Assembly: GCF_018966525.1 (NCBI RefSeq)
Contig: NZ_CP076607.1
Coordinates: 3,844,001-3,908,000, forward strand
DNA length: 64,000 nt
From: Paenibacillus sophorae
Lineage (GTDB): Bacteria; Bacillota; Bacilli; Paenibacillales; Paenibacillaceae
Direction: 5' to 3'
Shown here: piece after piece, positions 35,926 through 43,712 of the stretch
How the letters are laid out: each line of letters opens with the position of its first letter
How positions within the stretch are numbered: position 1 is the first letter of the stretch
The notes under the pieces: model-generated
What the model was told of the DNA's origin: nothing
Seen by the model: only the letters and a program-made list of their open reading frames with translations
The model's database searches: none
Program-made: the position numbers and the translations under genes

Positions 35926-36957
35926 TTATCTCCGTTCCATGACTTCAATTTTGTCCCTGCCTCCATAGAAATCCCACCAGGGGGTCGCCGCCTTAGCCAG
36001 CACTTCACCCAGGTGGATCATCCGCCGCACGCCCTCTTCCTTCAACCATGCCCGCAGCGCTTCGGCTCCATTCTTGCCGTAGATCTCAACGCCGTCCTGC
36101 CAGGTTGCCCTTCCGCAGAGCACGCCCGAAAAAGGAACCCCGGCTTCGCCGGCAAGCTCCAGCGTCTCGATAAACGTTTCATTCGTTACGCCTGCGCTCA
36201 AATAAATGAACGGAACGGTCGTCAGATTCGCCGTATCCTTGAAATGCGCAATCGCCTCTTCTCGCGTATACACGGCTTCGCCGCCCGCGTTGGCCCGAGT
36301 GCCCGCCACATACTTCAGGTTAATCGGAACCTCCACTTTCAGGACGTCGATCTTGTACTGGGGCTTTGTGAATTCCTGCATGTATTTTTTCACCTTTTCC
36401 GGCTTGGCCTTGGCAAACTCCGCTCCGGCGGAGTCAGTTAGAGTATCGCTGTAAGTGACGGCCTCGAAGAAAAAAGGGATATCGACGGAATCGCATTCCG
36501 CTCCGACCCGTTCGATAAAGGCATGTTTAATCGTGTTAATCTTCTCATCGTCGTCGGGGTCGTAGTACATCAGAATCTTGATAGCATCGACGCCCTTCTC
36601 CGCGTAGCGGCGCACCGACCATTCCGGCAGCAGATCCGGCAGCCGCCCTTTTTCCGTCGCGTCATAGCCTGTTTCCTCATAGGCGATCAGCAGGCCGGTA
36701 TCTTTATGCCGTACCGCCGCCGCATCCCAGCCGTATTCCGGGTCGAGCAGGATTGCGCTGGAATAAGGCGTCAGCTCTTCGGAAACGAGTCTTTTGAATT
36801 CGGCAACATGCCGTCCGTCCGCTTCGCCTCCGAGAGCGCGTCCAAGCGATTTTCTAAGCGACCCCCGCTGATCGATGGCCGTCGCCACAAACAGCCCCCG
36901 GTCATTGGACAGCTTGAGTAACCGGTCGTATTTTCCTTTGGATATTCTCACACTCAT
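35926..36957 (-). CDS. lacD: tagatose-1,6-bisphosphate aldolase family protein
   Basis: 343 residues from ATG 36957 (AAGGAGG 8 nt upstream; the in-frame ATG at 36975 has no site). LacD-type class I aldolase barrel: FVATAIDQRGSLRKSLG, LLDPEYGWDAA, LIAYEETGYDA, DAIKILMYYDPDDD (Schiff-base Lys region), KVEVPIN and LSAGVTNETF. LacD splits tagatose-1,6-bisphosphate to triose phosphates; relatives act in sulfoquinovose or inositol catabolism. No lac, tag or sulfo genes adjoin it, so its physiological substrate is uncertain. Confidence 0.82.
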   Translation of the reverse strand: MSVRISKGKYDRLLKLSNDRGLFVATAIDQRGSLRKSLGRALGGEADGRHVAEFKRLVSEELTPYSSAILLDPEYGWDAAAVRHKDTGLLIAYEETGYDATEKGRLPDLLPEWSVRRYAEKGVDAIKILMYYDPDDDEKINTIKHAFIERVGAECDSVDIPFFFEAVTYSDTLTDSAGAEFAKAKPEKVKKYMQEFTKPQYKIDVLKVEVPINLKYVAGTRANAGGEAVYTREEAIAHFKDTANLTTVPFIYLSAGVTNETFIETLELAGEAGVPFSGVLCGRATWQDGVEIYGKNGAEALRAWLKEEGVRRMIHLGEVLAKAATPWWDFYGGRDKIEVMERR

Positions 36958-37045
36958 CTGGCGTTCCTCCTTCATCTCCTAATATGTCCCAACAGTTAGC
37001 CCGCTATTTCGTATTTAACCGCCAGGACGGAGATCAACCAGGAAA

Positions 37046-37696
37046 CTATAAATCCCGGCTGGAGAACAGCCGCAGAGAGACAAGATAGGAAGCCGCCACA
37101 AATAAGATGTAGACAGCACCTCCGACCAACCATTTTTCAAGACCCATATCCGCGTTATCCAGAATAAAATTCTTCATTCCCGGAATAGAATTAACGATGT
37201 CTCCCTGATTCATCATGCCGAAGAAGATGGCCAAAAAGAACACGGTATTCACATATTGGGCTCCCTTGGGTCCGAGCCAGTAATATAGGGGCAGGTAAAT
37301 CGAGGCCATCAGCGGTACCGATAGAATAGAAACTCCCAGCTCTCTCCAGTTCATATTTAGGATGTCATATCCCAGCTGCTGCAGCACCAGACTCAATACC
37401 AGAACAATTGCTACGCCAATCAAGAGAAAGGGCAGAACCGATACATACTTAGAGACCACGATCATTCTGCGGTGTACCGGAAGACTTAGCGAGAACCTTA
37501 TATTCACATTTCGGATATCCTGCAGGCAGGAGGTAAGGAGCATCGTCATGCTGGAGAAAATTACAATCAAACTCACGCCGAACTGGGCGGCATTCGTATT
37601 CATAATGGATAGAACAATGAGATAGGGAACCATAAACAGCAGATAATTTCTGGACAGCATAAAGTCTTTGCGGATCAAAGAAACGAGATTAGACAC
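37046..37696 (-). CDS. ABC-2-type permease of the YtrA-linked transporter
   Basis: 216 residues with six predicted membrane segments and a short N-terminal amphipathic stretch (LVSLIRKDFMLSRNYLLF). SLSLPVHRRMIVVSKYVSVL is typical of the small ABC-2 membrane proteins found beside GntR/YtrA-type operons. It overlaps the ATPase gene by 8 nt. The exported substrate is unknown; such systems usually respond to cell-wall antibiotics. Confidence 0.8.
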   Translation of the reverse strand: MSNLVSLIRKDFMLSRNYLLFMVPYLIVLSIMNTNAAQFGVSLIVIFSSMTMLLTSCLQDIRNVNIRFSLSLPVHRRMIVVSKYVSVLPFLLIGVAIVLVLSLVLQQLGYDILNMNWRELGVSILSVPLMASIYLPLYYWLGPKGAQYVNTVFFLAIFFGMMNQGDIVNSIPGMKNFILDNADMGLEKWLVGGAVYILFVAASYLVSLRLFSSRDL

Positions 37697-38555
37697 GAGC
37701 CTTGCCTCCTTTTACAGTGAAATACATAATATCCTCAAGCGTCGGCGCTTCGAGCAGCGCATTTCCCTGAAACGCCCTTACCGCTTCCCGCCGGTCCGGC
37801 GCCAAGGCTTCAAATCCGTGAGCCCCTTCCCTTACCCCGACAAAATACTTCCGCACATCCTTATCGAGCAGCTCGCTTCCGCCCTTAACCATTACATACC
37901 GTTCCAGCACTTCATCCTTGCTGTCGCTGAAGACGACTTTCCCCCGGTTCATAAAAATGATATAGTCCGCGATCCGGTCCAGATCATTCGTATTGTGAGT
38001 AGAGAAGACGATCGATTTGTTCTCATCCAGAATCTGCTCCCCGAGAAGGTCCAGCAGTTCCCTGCGGAAGACGGGATCAAGCCCTGCGGTTGGTTCGTCC
38101 ATAAGCAGCAGTTCAGCATGGTGGGACAGTGCAACCGCAAGCGAGAATTTCATCTTCATTCCTCTCGACAGGTTCTTGATTTTGGACTTTTCGGACAGCT
38201 CGAACATTTCCAGATACCGGGTAAAGGCTGCATTATCCCAATGTTTATAAAAAGGGGCGAGCATTTTCCCCATATTCCGTATGGTCATACTCTCATAGAA
38301 ATAATTCTCGTCCGAAACGTACCCGATGCGGTCCTTTAAGCCGGGGTTTTCCGCAAGAGTGCTGCCGAAGATTCGCACCTCCCCGCCGCTTGGACGCACC
38401 ATGTCCATCATAATCTTGATCAGCGTACTTTTTCCGGCACCGTTGGGTCCGATCAATCCTGTGATAAAACCCTTCTTCACCTCAAATCGAACCTGATCCA
38501 ACGCAAATTGTTCAAAAGATTTGGAAACCTCCCGGATCTCTACTACATTACTCAT
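37689..38555 (-). CDS. ABC transporter ATPase (YtrB-like)
   Basis: 288 residues. Walker A GPNGAGKST near residue 37, signature NLSRGMKMKFSL near 135 (SRGMK replacing SGGQ, usual in the ABC-2 exporters), Walker B LLLMDEPTAGLDP near 160 and switch His in FSTHNTND. A 70-residue C-terminal extension follows. It overlaps the regulator by 4 nt (ATGA) and the permease by 8 nt, so the three genes are translationally coupled. Confidence 0.88.
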   Translation of the reverse strand: MSNVVEIREVSKSFEQFALDQVRFEVKKGFITGLIGPNGAGKSTLIKIMMDMVRPSGGEVRIFGSTLAENPGLKDRIGYVSDENYFYESMTIRNMGKMLAPFYKHWDNAAFTRYLEMFELSEKSKIKNLSRGMKMKFSLAVALSHHAELLLMDEPTAGLDPVFRRELLDLLGEQILDENKSIVFSTHNTNDLDRIADYIIFMNRGKVVFSDSKDEVLERYVMVKGGSELLDKDVRKYFVGVREGAHGFEALAPDRREAVRAFQGNALLEAPTLEDIMYFTVKGGKARV

Positions 38556-38929
38556 TCCTGCTCCTCCTTAAGCGTCCTGAATATGTCAACCATTTCCGCA
38601 AACCCGATCCCAAGCAGCCTGCTCTCTTCCATGACTTCTTTCATCTTCTCCTCCAAGAGCCGGTATCGCTGTTCACGGATATACTGCTGATTCATGCCGG
38701 ACACATAGGAGCCTTTTCCTACTAGAGAATTAACAAGCCCTTCCCGCTCTAATTCTTCGTATGCGCGTTTCGTTGTGATAACGCTGATCTGCAAATCCTT
38801 GGCCAATTGACGGATTGAAGGCAGGGGGGACCCTGCCGCAAGCTCACCCTGTAAAATCATCTGCCGGATCTGGCTTACAATCTGCGCATAAATCGGTTCT
38901 CCCGATGAGTTGGACAAAATGATGTTCAT
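38552..38929 (-). CDS. GntR-family regulator (YtrA subfamily)
   Basis: 125 residues: a winged helix (PIYAQIVSQIRQMILQGELA, LPSIRQLAKDLQISVITTKR, AYEELEREGLV) plus a short C-terminal helical tail, the YtrA layout. It is the first gene of a regulator-ATPase-permease operon and should repress it until a cell-envelope signal or drug is present. The promoter carries a 21-bp palindrome at 38961-38981, its probable binding site. Confidence 0.88.
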   Translation of the reverse strand: MNIILSNSSGEPIYAQIVSQIRQMILQGELAAGSPLPSIRQLAKDLQISVITTKRAYEELEREGLVNSLVGKGSYVSGMNQQYIREQRYRLLEEKMKEVMEESRLLGIGFAEMVDIFRTLKEEQE

Positions 38930-38956
38930 CCTTCACCTCATTCCGCTGCATTGTAA

Positions 38957-39382
38957 TTAATGTATATATATTATATATACAATATACCCATTCTTGTCAA
39001 TGATAATCCCCTGTTTTTCCAACACCGTTTCGAAGGTGCCGACCAGGTTGTTCGAAATCGTTCCGGCCCACTCCTCCGTCGGAAAATATTCGATCGGCGA
39101 TGTCATGCCGAGAATACCCGCATTGGCGAATACCGTATGAATGGAGCCCCACTGCTCCGCCGTCTTTTTGACGGCCCGGCTGATTTCTTCTGGATTTGCG
39201 GTATCGGCGATGAAGGTGATTGCTTCCCCGCCCGCATTCTTGATCTCCGCTTCGGTCTGGGTGATCGTCTGTTCGTTCTTATCGATAAGACTGACTTTTG
39301 CGCCTTCGGCCGCCAAACGAATGGCAGCGGCTTTGCCAATCCCGGAAGCTGCTCCCGTCACAATTGCAACCTTGTCCTGCAT
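38957..39382 (-). pseudogene. truncated short-chain dehydrogenase
   Basis: 141 codons. The first 117 are a normal SDR N-terminus: VAIVTGAASGIGKAAAIRLA (NAD site), FANAGILG and the NNLVGTF helix. From about 39031 similarity stops and the frame runs through unrelated sequence, ending in NGYIVYIIYIH, which is simply the GntR promoter palindrome read as codons. The catalytic Tyr-x3-Lys half is missing, so the protein cannot be an active SDR. A deletion joining the SDR stump to the GntR promoter explains it. A terminator hairpin lies immediately before its start codon. Confidence 0.8.
38961..39000 (-). promoter_or_regulatory. promoter and palindromic operator of the GntR-ABC operon
   Basis: On the minus strand TTGACA (39000-38995), then 17 nt later TATATA, or 19 nt later TATAAT. 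The -10 region lies inside a perfect 21-bp palindrome, TGTATATATA plus one central base plus TATATATACA (38961-38981). Confidence 0.8.
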
Positions 39383-39384
39383 TC

Positions 39385-39414
39385 CAAAAAAGACCTCCCG
39401 AATTACCCGGGAGG
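39385..39414 (-). terminator. hairpin and U-tract directly before the truncated SDR start
   Basis: CCTCCCG/CGGGAGG stem followed on the minus strand by TCTTTTTT, ending 3 nt before the ATG. Its 3' arm contains the only Shine-Dalgarno-like GGAGG for that gene. Confidence 0.75.
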
Positions 39415-39426
39415 CCGTATACTCTT

Positions 39427-39452
39427 AAAAAAGGACACCGATTTCGGTGTCC
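39427..39452 (-). terminator. intrinsic terminator of the 54-residue protein gene
   Basis: GGACACCG pairs with CGGTGTCC around a 4-nt loop, followed on the minus strand by TTTTTT. Confidence 0.9.
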
Positions 39453-39524
39453 CGTGTCCCTTACAGGCGAACTTCTCTTCACTTTGGCCTGACCGCAGGA
39501 TGCTTCCGTACCCGCAAGCCCGCC

Positions 39525-39689
39525 TTACTCGTAGGAGCTTTGCTCGTTCGCCTTATAGCCCTTATCTCTGCGCAGCATTTCCTTGCGCTTATCCATCTGC
39601 TCCTGCTCCATCTGATTGGCCTCGTGAGAGGTCGGCGCCGTCTTCTCCAAATCTTTTACCGTGTTGATCAAATTCTTGTCCGGACTCAT
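39525..39689 (-). CDS. small hydrophilic protein (54 residues), unknown function
   Basis: ATG at 39689 with AAGGAGTG upstream; product begins MSPDKNLINTVKDLEKTAPT and ends KGYKANEQSSYE. Highly charged, rich in Glu, Lys, Gln and Met in the middle (NQMEQEQMDKRKEML), with no Cys, no Trp and no membrane segment, probably helical. A perfect terminator follows 73 nt downstream. I do not recognise a named family; small charged proteins of this kind occur in spores, but that is only a possibility. It was found by reading below the usual length cut-off. Confidence 0.7.
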   Translation of the reverse strand: MSPDKNLINTVKDLEKTAPTSHEANQMEQEQMDKRKEMLRRDKGYKANEQSSYE

Positions 39690-39778
39690 GGCCGTTCACT
39701 CCTTGACCTTATTATTGTGCCTTCATTAGTGTTTCGGTCAGGAAGGAAAATTATGCATGATCGCCGTATTAGACTCCA

Positions 39779-40915
39779 TTAATTGGTGCTCAGCGACAGG
39801 CCGATAATCTCAGAACGGCTGGCCAAGCGGATGGGCGGACCCCAGGTTCCGTATCCGGAAGAAACAATAACATGCAGATTCTCTTTATTCAGATAGCCCC
39901 AGTCCAGCTCGAACAGGCGTCTTGTAATCCAGTGGATGGGCGCGATTTGTCCCCGGTGCGTATGACCGGAGAGGAGCACATCGACGCCGGCCCTGGCGGC
40001 GGCCTCAAATCCTGTGGGCTGGTGATCCATCATGATGACGGGACGCGTCAAATCCAAACCTTCCAGCAGAGAGGCGACACTCTTGCGGCCTTCGCTATCC
40101 ATACTCTCCGCCGTTTTGTCCTTCCTGCCTACAATGTACACTCCGGCGGCCTCGGCTACCTCGTCCTGAAGCACGCGTATGCCGACTTCACTCATTAGAT
40201 CCGTATATTTCTTGATGTCCTTGCCGTAATACTCGTGATTGCCCAGCACGGCGAACACGCCGTAACGGGCCTTCAGCTTGCCTAGCTGCTCGCTCATCCG
40301 GTGGCGGACGAAAGGCTCCACGCTGTCATCAAGCACATCCCCAGCCAGCAGCACAATGTCCGGCTTCATCGCATTCATCCGGTCGACCATTTTCTTCAAA
40401 TGCCGGTTGCCGACAATATCGCCGAGGTGAAGGTCGGATGCCACGGCAATCGTGAGATCCCTCTCAAACCGCTTGGGAAGCCCCAGCGAGTGAACGCGGA
40501 GCACCGTGCTCCATGCATTCCGGGAGCCCCACACTAAAAATACAGCAAGCAGCGCCACAATAACCGCTCCCGCTTCGGAAATATAACCCGAAACATCGGC
40601 GCCAGTAATGGATAAAATCCAGTAAAACAGATCAGCCACAGGCAATAGAATGATAGCAAACTGCATCAGAGCCAAATAATACGAGCCGATGACTTTGAGA
40701 AATCTGGCGAGCGGCTTGAGAGCAGACGGGAGGGGAGCTCTGCAAATCACATACGCAAGAGCGATGACCCAAAAGACCGGCCAGAACACTACCGGACTCG
40801 TCCCGGGAAGCCAATTCTGAATAAGCAGCCACGCATGGTAGCCGATATAGAAATTGACCAGACTGAGTAGCAGTACTCCTGCAGCAATTGAAAGGATCAA
40901 TCGTATTCTCTTCAT
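39779..40915 (-). CDS. membrane-anchored metallophosphoesterase (YkuE/YaeI-like)
   Basis: 378 residues. Four N-terminal membrane segments (to about residue 135) precede a calcineurin-like phosphoesterase domain with all metal motifs: ASDLHLGDIVG, LLAGDVLDD, VLGNHEYYG, MMDHQP and LSGHTHRGQI. Relatives hydrolyse UDP-diacylglucosamine-type or other phosphodiesters near the membrane. Soluble domain orientation is not certain. Single gene. Confidence 0.85.
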   Translation of the reverse strand: MKRIRLILSIAAGVLLLSLVNFYIGYHAWLLIQNWLPGTSPVVFWPVFWVIALAYVICRAPLPSALKPLARFLKVIGSYYLALMQFAIILLPVADLFYWILSITGADVSGYISEAGAVIVALLAVFLVWGSRNAWSTVLRVHSLGLPKRFERDLTIAVASDLHLGDIVGNRHLKKMVDRMNAMKPDIVLLAGDVLDDSVEPFVRHRMSEQLGKLKARYGVFAVLGNHEYYGKDIKKYTDLMSEVGIRVLQDEVAEAAGVYIVGRKDKTAESMDSEGRKSVASLLEGLDLTRPVIMMDHQPTGFEAAARAGVDVLLSGHTHRGQIAPIHWITRRLFELDWGYLNKENLHVIVSSGYGTWGPPIRLASRSEIIGLSLSTN

Positions 40916-41034
40916 TCCTATGTCTCCTTTGTTAATATTTCTCTATACGGCAATGGCAAAATGTCATCTTTTATTATAATACTAAATGCATTTGTGCCCA
41001 ATATTACGTGTGACTCCACGGTTTGTAAACATCC

Positions 41035-41084
41035 AAAATAAAGGAAGCCGCTCTTCCTTCCCGCAGGAGAGAAGAACGGCTTCC
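41035..41084 (-). terminator. intrinsic terminator of the SDR/MdaB operon
   Basis: GGAAGCCG pairs with CGGCTTCC with an extended inner stem (TCTT/AAGA), followed on the minus strand by TTTATTTT. Confidence 0.75.
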
Positions 41085-41104
41085 CTATTCTTGCTGCCAA
41101 GCAC

Positions 41105-41818
41105 TTAAATTAAAATATGTCCGCCTTCCGTGTGAAGGACGGTACCTGTCACAAAGCCATTTTGGAGCAGGTAGATTACGCTTTGTGCGACATCTTCCGG
41201 TTTCCCCACCCGTTTTACCGGGAGTTTGCCTGCCACTGTAGCGTAGAAATTATTGCGTGCGTCTTCAGGCATTTTGCTTCGTGAAGGCGTATCGATAATA
41301 CCAGGCGACACGATATTCACCCGGATTGGCGCAAGTTCCAAAGCCAGCGTTTGACCCAGATTCGAAACTGCTGCGTTGACTGCTCCCAGTACAGACGATC
41401 CAACCATCGATTTATAGGCGACTACGCCAGAGAACAAGGTAATTGAACCGTTCTCCGCAATTTTCGGCGCCCCGTATTTAGCGGCATAGTATTGACCCCA
41501 AAATTTGTTCTCGAACAACTGACGGGCTTGGGCCGTATCCGTTTGAAGGAATGGCCCGCCGGATGTTTCCGCAGCGCTTACGACAAGATGATCGAACGTG
41601 CCGATTTTTTCAAAAAAAGCTTGCACTTGCTGCTCATCCGTCGTATCCAGCGTATAAGCCGCTGCTTTGGCTCCCAGTTGTTCTTTCGCCTTGTGCAGTT
41701 TTTCTTCAGAACGGCTGGCGATGATTACTTCTGCTCCAAGGGCAATTACTTGTTTAGCTGTTTCCAGGCCAATCCCGGAGCTTCCGCCGATAATCACGAT
41801 TTTTTGATTTTGTAGCAT
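41105..41818 (-). CDS. short-chain dehydrogenase-like protein lacking the canonical Tyr-x3-Lys
   Basis: 237 residues. The NAD(P)-binding start IVIIGGSSGIGLETAKQVI and the fold-typical LVVSAAETSGGP, FSGVVAYKSM and VNIVSPGIIDTPS are present. At the catalytic position, where YxxxK is expected, the sequence is VLGAVNAAVSNLGQ, so the usual Tyr and Lys are absent. Similar SDR-like proteins exist in Firmicutes, and some may still be oxidoreductases using other residues or act as NADPH sensors. It is 28 nt after the MdaB-like gene in an operon controlled by the divergent HxlR protein. Confidence 0.75.
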   Translation of the reverse strand: MLQNQKIVIIGGSSGIGLETAKQVIALGAEVIIASRSEEKLHKAKEQLGAKAAAYTLDTTDEQQVQAFFEKIGTFDHLVVSAAETSGGPFLQTDTAQARQLFENKFWGQYYAAKYGAPKIAENGSITLFSGVVAYKSMVGSSVLGAVNAAVSNLGQTLALELAPIRVNIVSPGIIDTPSRSKMPEDARNNFYATVAGKLPVKRVGKPEDVAQSVIYLLQNGFVTGTVLHTEGGHILI

Positions 41819-41846
41819 GAATAGTCCTCCTATTTTGTTGGATGAA

Positions 41847-42398
41847 TTAGAAATTCAGTACGGCTTTTAGATGTGCGCCCAGTTCGGATGTAAATTTATC
41901 CAACTTTGGATTTTTGATAACATCGTAGCAAGCGAAGCTCTTTAAAGGCTGCATGCCGAGAAATTCCTGTACACGGTGCAAATGAGCGATTGCCGCCTCC
42001 AAGCTGTCCCCTTTAAAAAACTGCGTTGGATCGTTAAATGCTTTTTCCGGGGCATTCCAAGTTGTCGAGAACATATATTTTTTACCGGTTAATAACCCGC
42101 CTCTTCCATATTCGTCCGCACCCTTGAAAAATAAGCCGTACTCATAGACTTCATCCATATACGTTTTGAGTAACCCGGGAATACTGAACCAGTAGATGGG
42201 TGTTTGGTAAATGACAACGTCCGCCCAAATAAATTTCTTATGTTCTTCTTTAATGTTGTATCCGTTTTGAATCGTTGTTGTTTGTACACTATTTTTTTCA
42301 CTTAAAAAACTCACCATGCTGTCCGTCAACGTTTGGTTCAATTTCCCCTCTGCTGAACCATATTTTTGGTGACCGTTGATAATAAGTATATTTTTCAT
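41847..42398 (-). CDS. MdaB-like NAD(P)H:quinone oxidoreductase
   Basis: 183 residues from ATG 42398 (AAGGAGATGG upstream). Flavodoxin-like fold of the MdaB/KefF group: ILIINGHQKYGSAEGKLN (FMN/FAD phosphate loop), VVIYQTPIYWFSIPGLLKTY and FSTTWNAPEKAFND. It reduces quinones by two electrons and protects against electrophiles. First gene of a two-gene unit with the SDR-like protein, divergent from HxlR, which fits an electrophile or quinone response module. Confidence 0.85.
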   Translation of the reverse strand: MKNILIINGHQKYGSAEGKLNQTLTDSMVSFLSEKNSVQTTTIQNGYNIKEEHKKFIWADVVIYQTPIYWFSIPGLLKTYMDEVYEYGLFFKGADEYGRGGLLTGKKYMFSTTWNAPEKAFNDPTQFFKGDSLEAAIAHLHRVQEFLGMQPLKSFACYDVIKNPKLDKFTSELGAHLKAVLNF

Positions 42399-42485
42399 TT
42401 TCTCCATCTCCTTTATTGTATATCTGATCACAAGGATATTATATATATAGTAATTTCATTTTGGGAAGTAGTGATTTTAATTTCA

Positions 42486-42504
42486 TATAGTTTCCGAAAG
42501 TATA
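42486..42504. promoter_or_regulatory. palindrome between mdaB-like and HxlR genes, candidate HxlR operator
   Basis: A 19-bp dyad of the form TATA-n-TTTC-n-GAAA-n-TATA in the 162-nt divergent spacer. HxlR-family regulators such as YodB bind dyads in this kind of location. Confidence 0.55.
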
Positions 42505-42560
42505 TTATTGTGGTATGATGAGCTAAATCAAGTTAAAAAAATTTTTGGGAGGATGCTTCG

Positions 42561-42899
42561 ATGAGTAAAATCGAACCGATCGTTCTGACCAAAGGAACAC
42601 CGGGCGAGCCATGCCCCATTGCCAAAACACTGGACGTCATTGGGACGAAATGGACCTTTTTAATTATTCGGGATCTGCTTATCGAGGGAACGATGCGTTT
42701 CAGCGACCTGCTGAGATCAATGGATGGAATTAGTCCGAAGACATTATCGCTCCGTCTTAAAGAACTGGAGGATCATGGGGTATTGGAAAGAAAAGTATTT
42801 CCAGAGGTTCCTCCGCGAGTAGAATATACGTTAACGGAAAAAGGGAAACGGCTCGAGGGGATTTTTATTGAATTAAAAAGATTTGGGTTGAATTTGTAA
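42561..42899 (+). CDS. HxlR-family transcriptional regulator
   Basis: 112 residues. Winged helix of the HxlR/DUF24 type: CPIAKTLDVIGTKWTFLIIR, MRFSDLLRSMDGISPKTLS, RLKELEDHGVLERKVFPEVP. The N-terminal Cys (EPCPI) is the position that senses thiol-reactive compounds in YodB and HypR. Divergent from the quinone reductase operon, which it probably controls. Confidence 0.88.
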   Translation: MSKIEPIVLTKGTPGEPCPIAKTLDVIGTKWTFLIIRDLLIEGTMRFSDLLRSMDGISPKTLSLRLKELEDHGVLERKVFPEVPPRVEYTLTEKGKRLEGIFIELKRFGLNL

Positions 42900-42928
42900 A
42901 AAAAGCCAACCGGAAGTTTCCGGCTGAC
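42896..42928 (-). terminator. hairpin with T-run on the minus strand, after the HxlR gene
   Basis: CAGCCGG pairs with CCGGTTG on the minus strand, followed by GCTTTTTTT. It may back up the terminator of the convergent hemerythrin gene. Confidence 0.55.
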
Positions 42929-43056
42929 CCAAGTATAAGAAAAGCAACGATTGGTGCCCTTTCGAAGATGCCGCCGAATCCTTCATTAGCGGTAGCTTTT
43001 CTTGCGATTAAAGAATTGTTCAGCTCCGCTGAAAACTTATAAATTCTTTAATCTTA

Positions 43057-43098
43057 AGAAAAACGGCAGTTCAGGACGAATCGCCGCCCCGGCTGCCG
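43057..43098 (-). terminator. intrinsic terminator of the hemerythrin gene
   Basis: CGGCAG (43093-43098 read on minus) pairs with CTGCCG, followed by TTTTTCTT; the loop is long and partly paired. Confidence 0.6.
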
Positions 43099-43133
43099 CT
43101 TTATTCCGCTTGCTATGTACTTGTCCCAAAACG

Positions 43134-43544
43134 CTACGCTTTCGCACCGCGTTCGGCCAGGTAATCCCCAATCAGCTTGTCGCATTTGTTAATATGGGTA
43201 ATAAGCCAGTCCGTCAAGGTGCGGTTAAGCTTAATGGTAGTCAGAACGGAAACGCCTTTGGTCTTGATTGCTTCTTCCAGTTCAAGAACAGTCTTGACGA
43301 AATCGGCATGCTCCTTCTGATGCTCGGATAATTCCGGGAAGTGGATGTCGTTCATCAATTCCTCTTCACTGCCAAAATGCTCAATCGTGTAGTCCTTTAA
43401 AAACTTGAGTGTTTCTTCGATCTTCTCGCGCCCTTGCTGATTCGAGCAGGCATCAAAGAACTCATTCAGCTTGACCAGCAGCTGTCTGTGCTGACAATCG
43501 ATTTTCTCCACTCCGATTTCGTACGATTCCCTCCAGGCTATCAT
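43134..43544 (-). CDS. bacteriohemerythrin
   Basis: 136 residues from ATG 43544 (AAAGGAAG about 10 nt upstream). A four-helix bundle with a di-iron site: His in CQHRQLL, His and Glu in EHFGSEEELM, two His in HQKEHADF, and His and Asp in HINKCDKLIGDYL. It binds O2 or NO reversibly and may supply or sense oxygen. Single gene with terminator. Confidence 0.9.
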   Translation of the reverse strand: MIAWRESYEIGVEKIDCQHRQLLVKLNEFFDACSNQQGREKIEETLKFLKDYTIEHFGSEEELMNDIHFPELSEHQKEHADFVKTVLELEEAIKTKGVSVLTTIKLNRTLTDWLITHINKCDKLIGDYLAERGAKA

Positions 43545-43689
43545 ATCCGCATCGCTTCCTTTTACCATAAATTCATACTATTCTTCTATTTATTCTCTCT
43601 CTTTCGACTGGAAATAACAGTTAACAACATCACACGACAATTATTTTTCAAAACCGGTTACACCGATCAGAAAGACTTCATTTCAATAT

Positions 43690-43712
43690 AAAAAAGCCTG
43701 ATTACTCAGGCT
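43690..43712 (-). terminator. intrinsic terminator overlapping the MFS stop codon
   Basis: AGCCTG/CAGGCT stem with a 6-nt loop, then TTTTTT on the minus strand. The TGA stop of the MFS gene lies inside the stem. Confidence 0.8.

Noticed and set aside
39386..39524. Possible T-box or riboswitch before the truncated SDR
   Set aside because: Two simple terminators were found but no T-box motif or recognisable aptamer core; the upstream hairpin belongs to the 54-residue gene.
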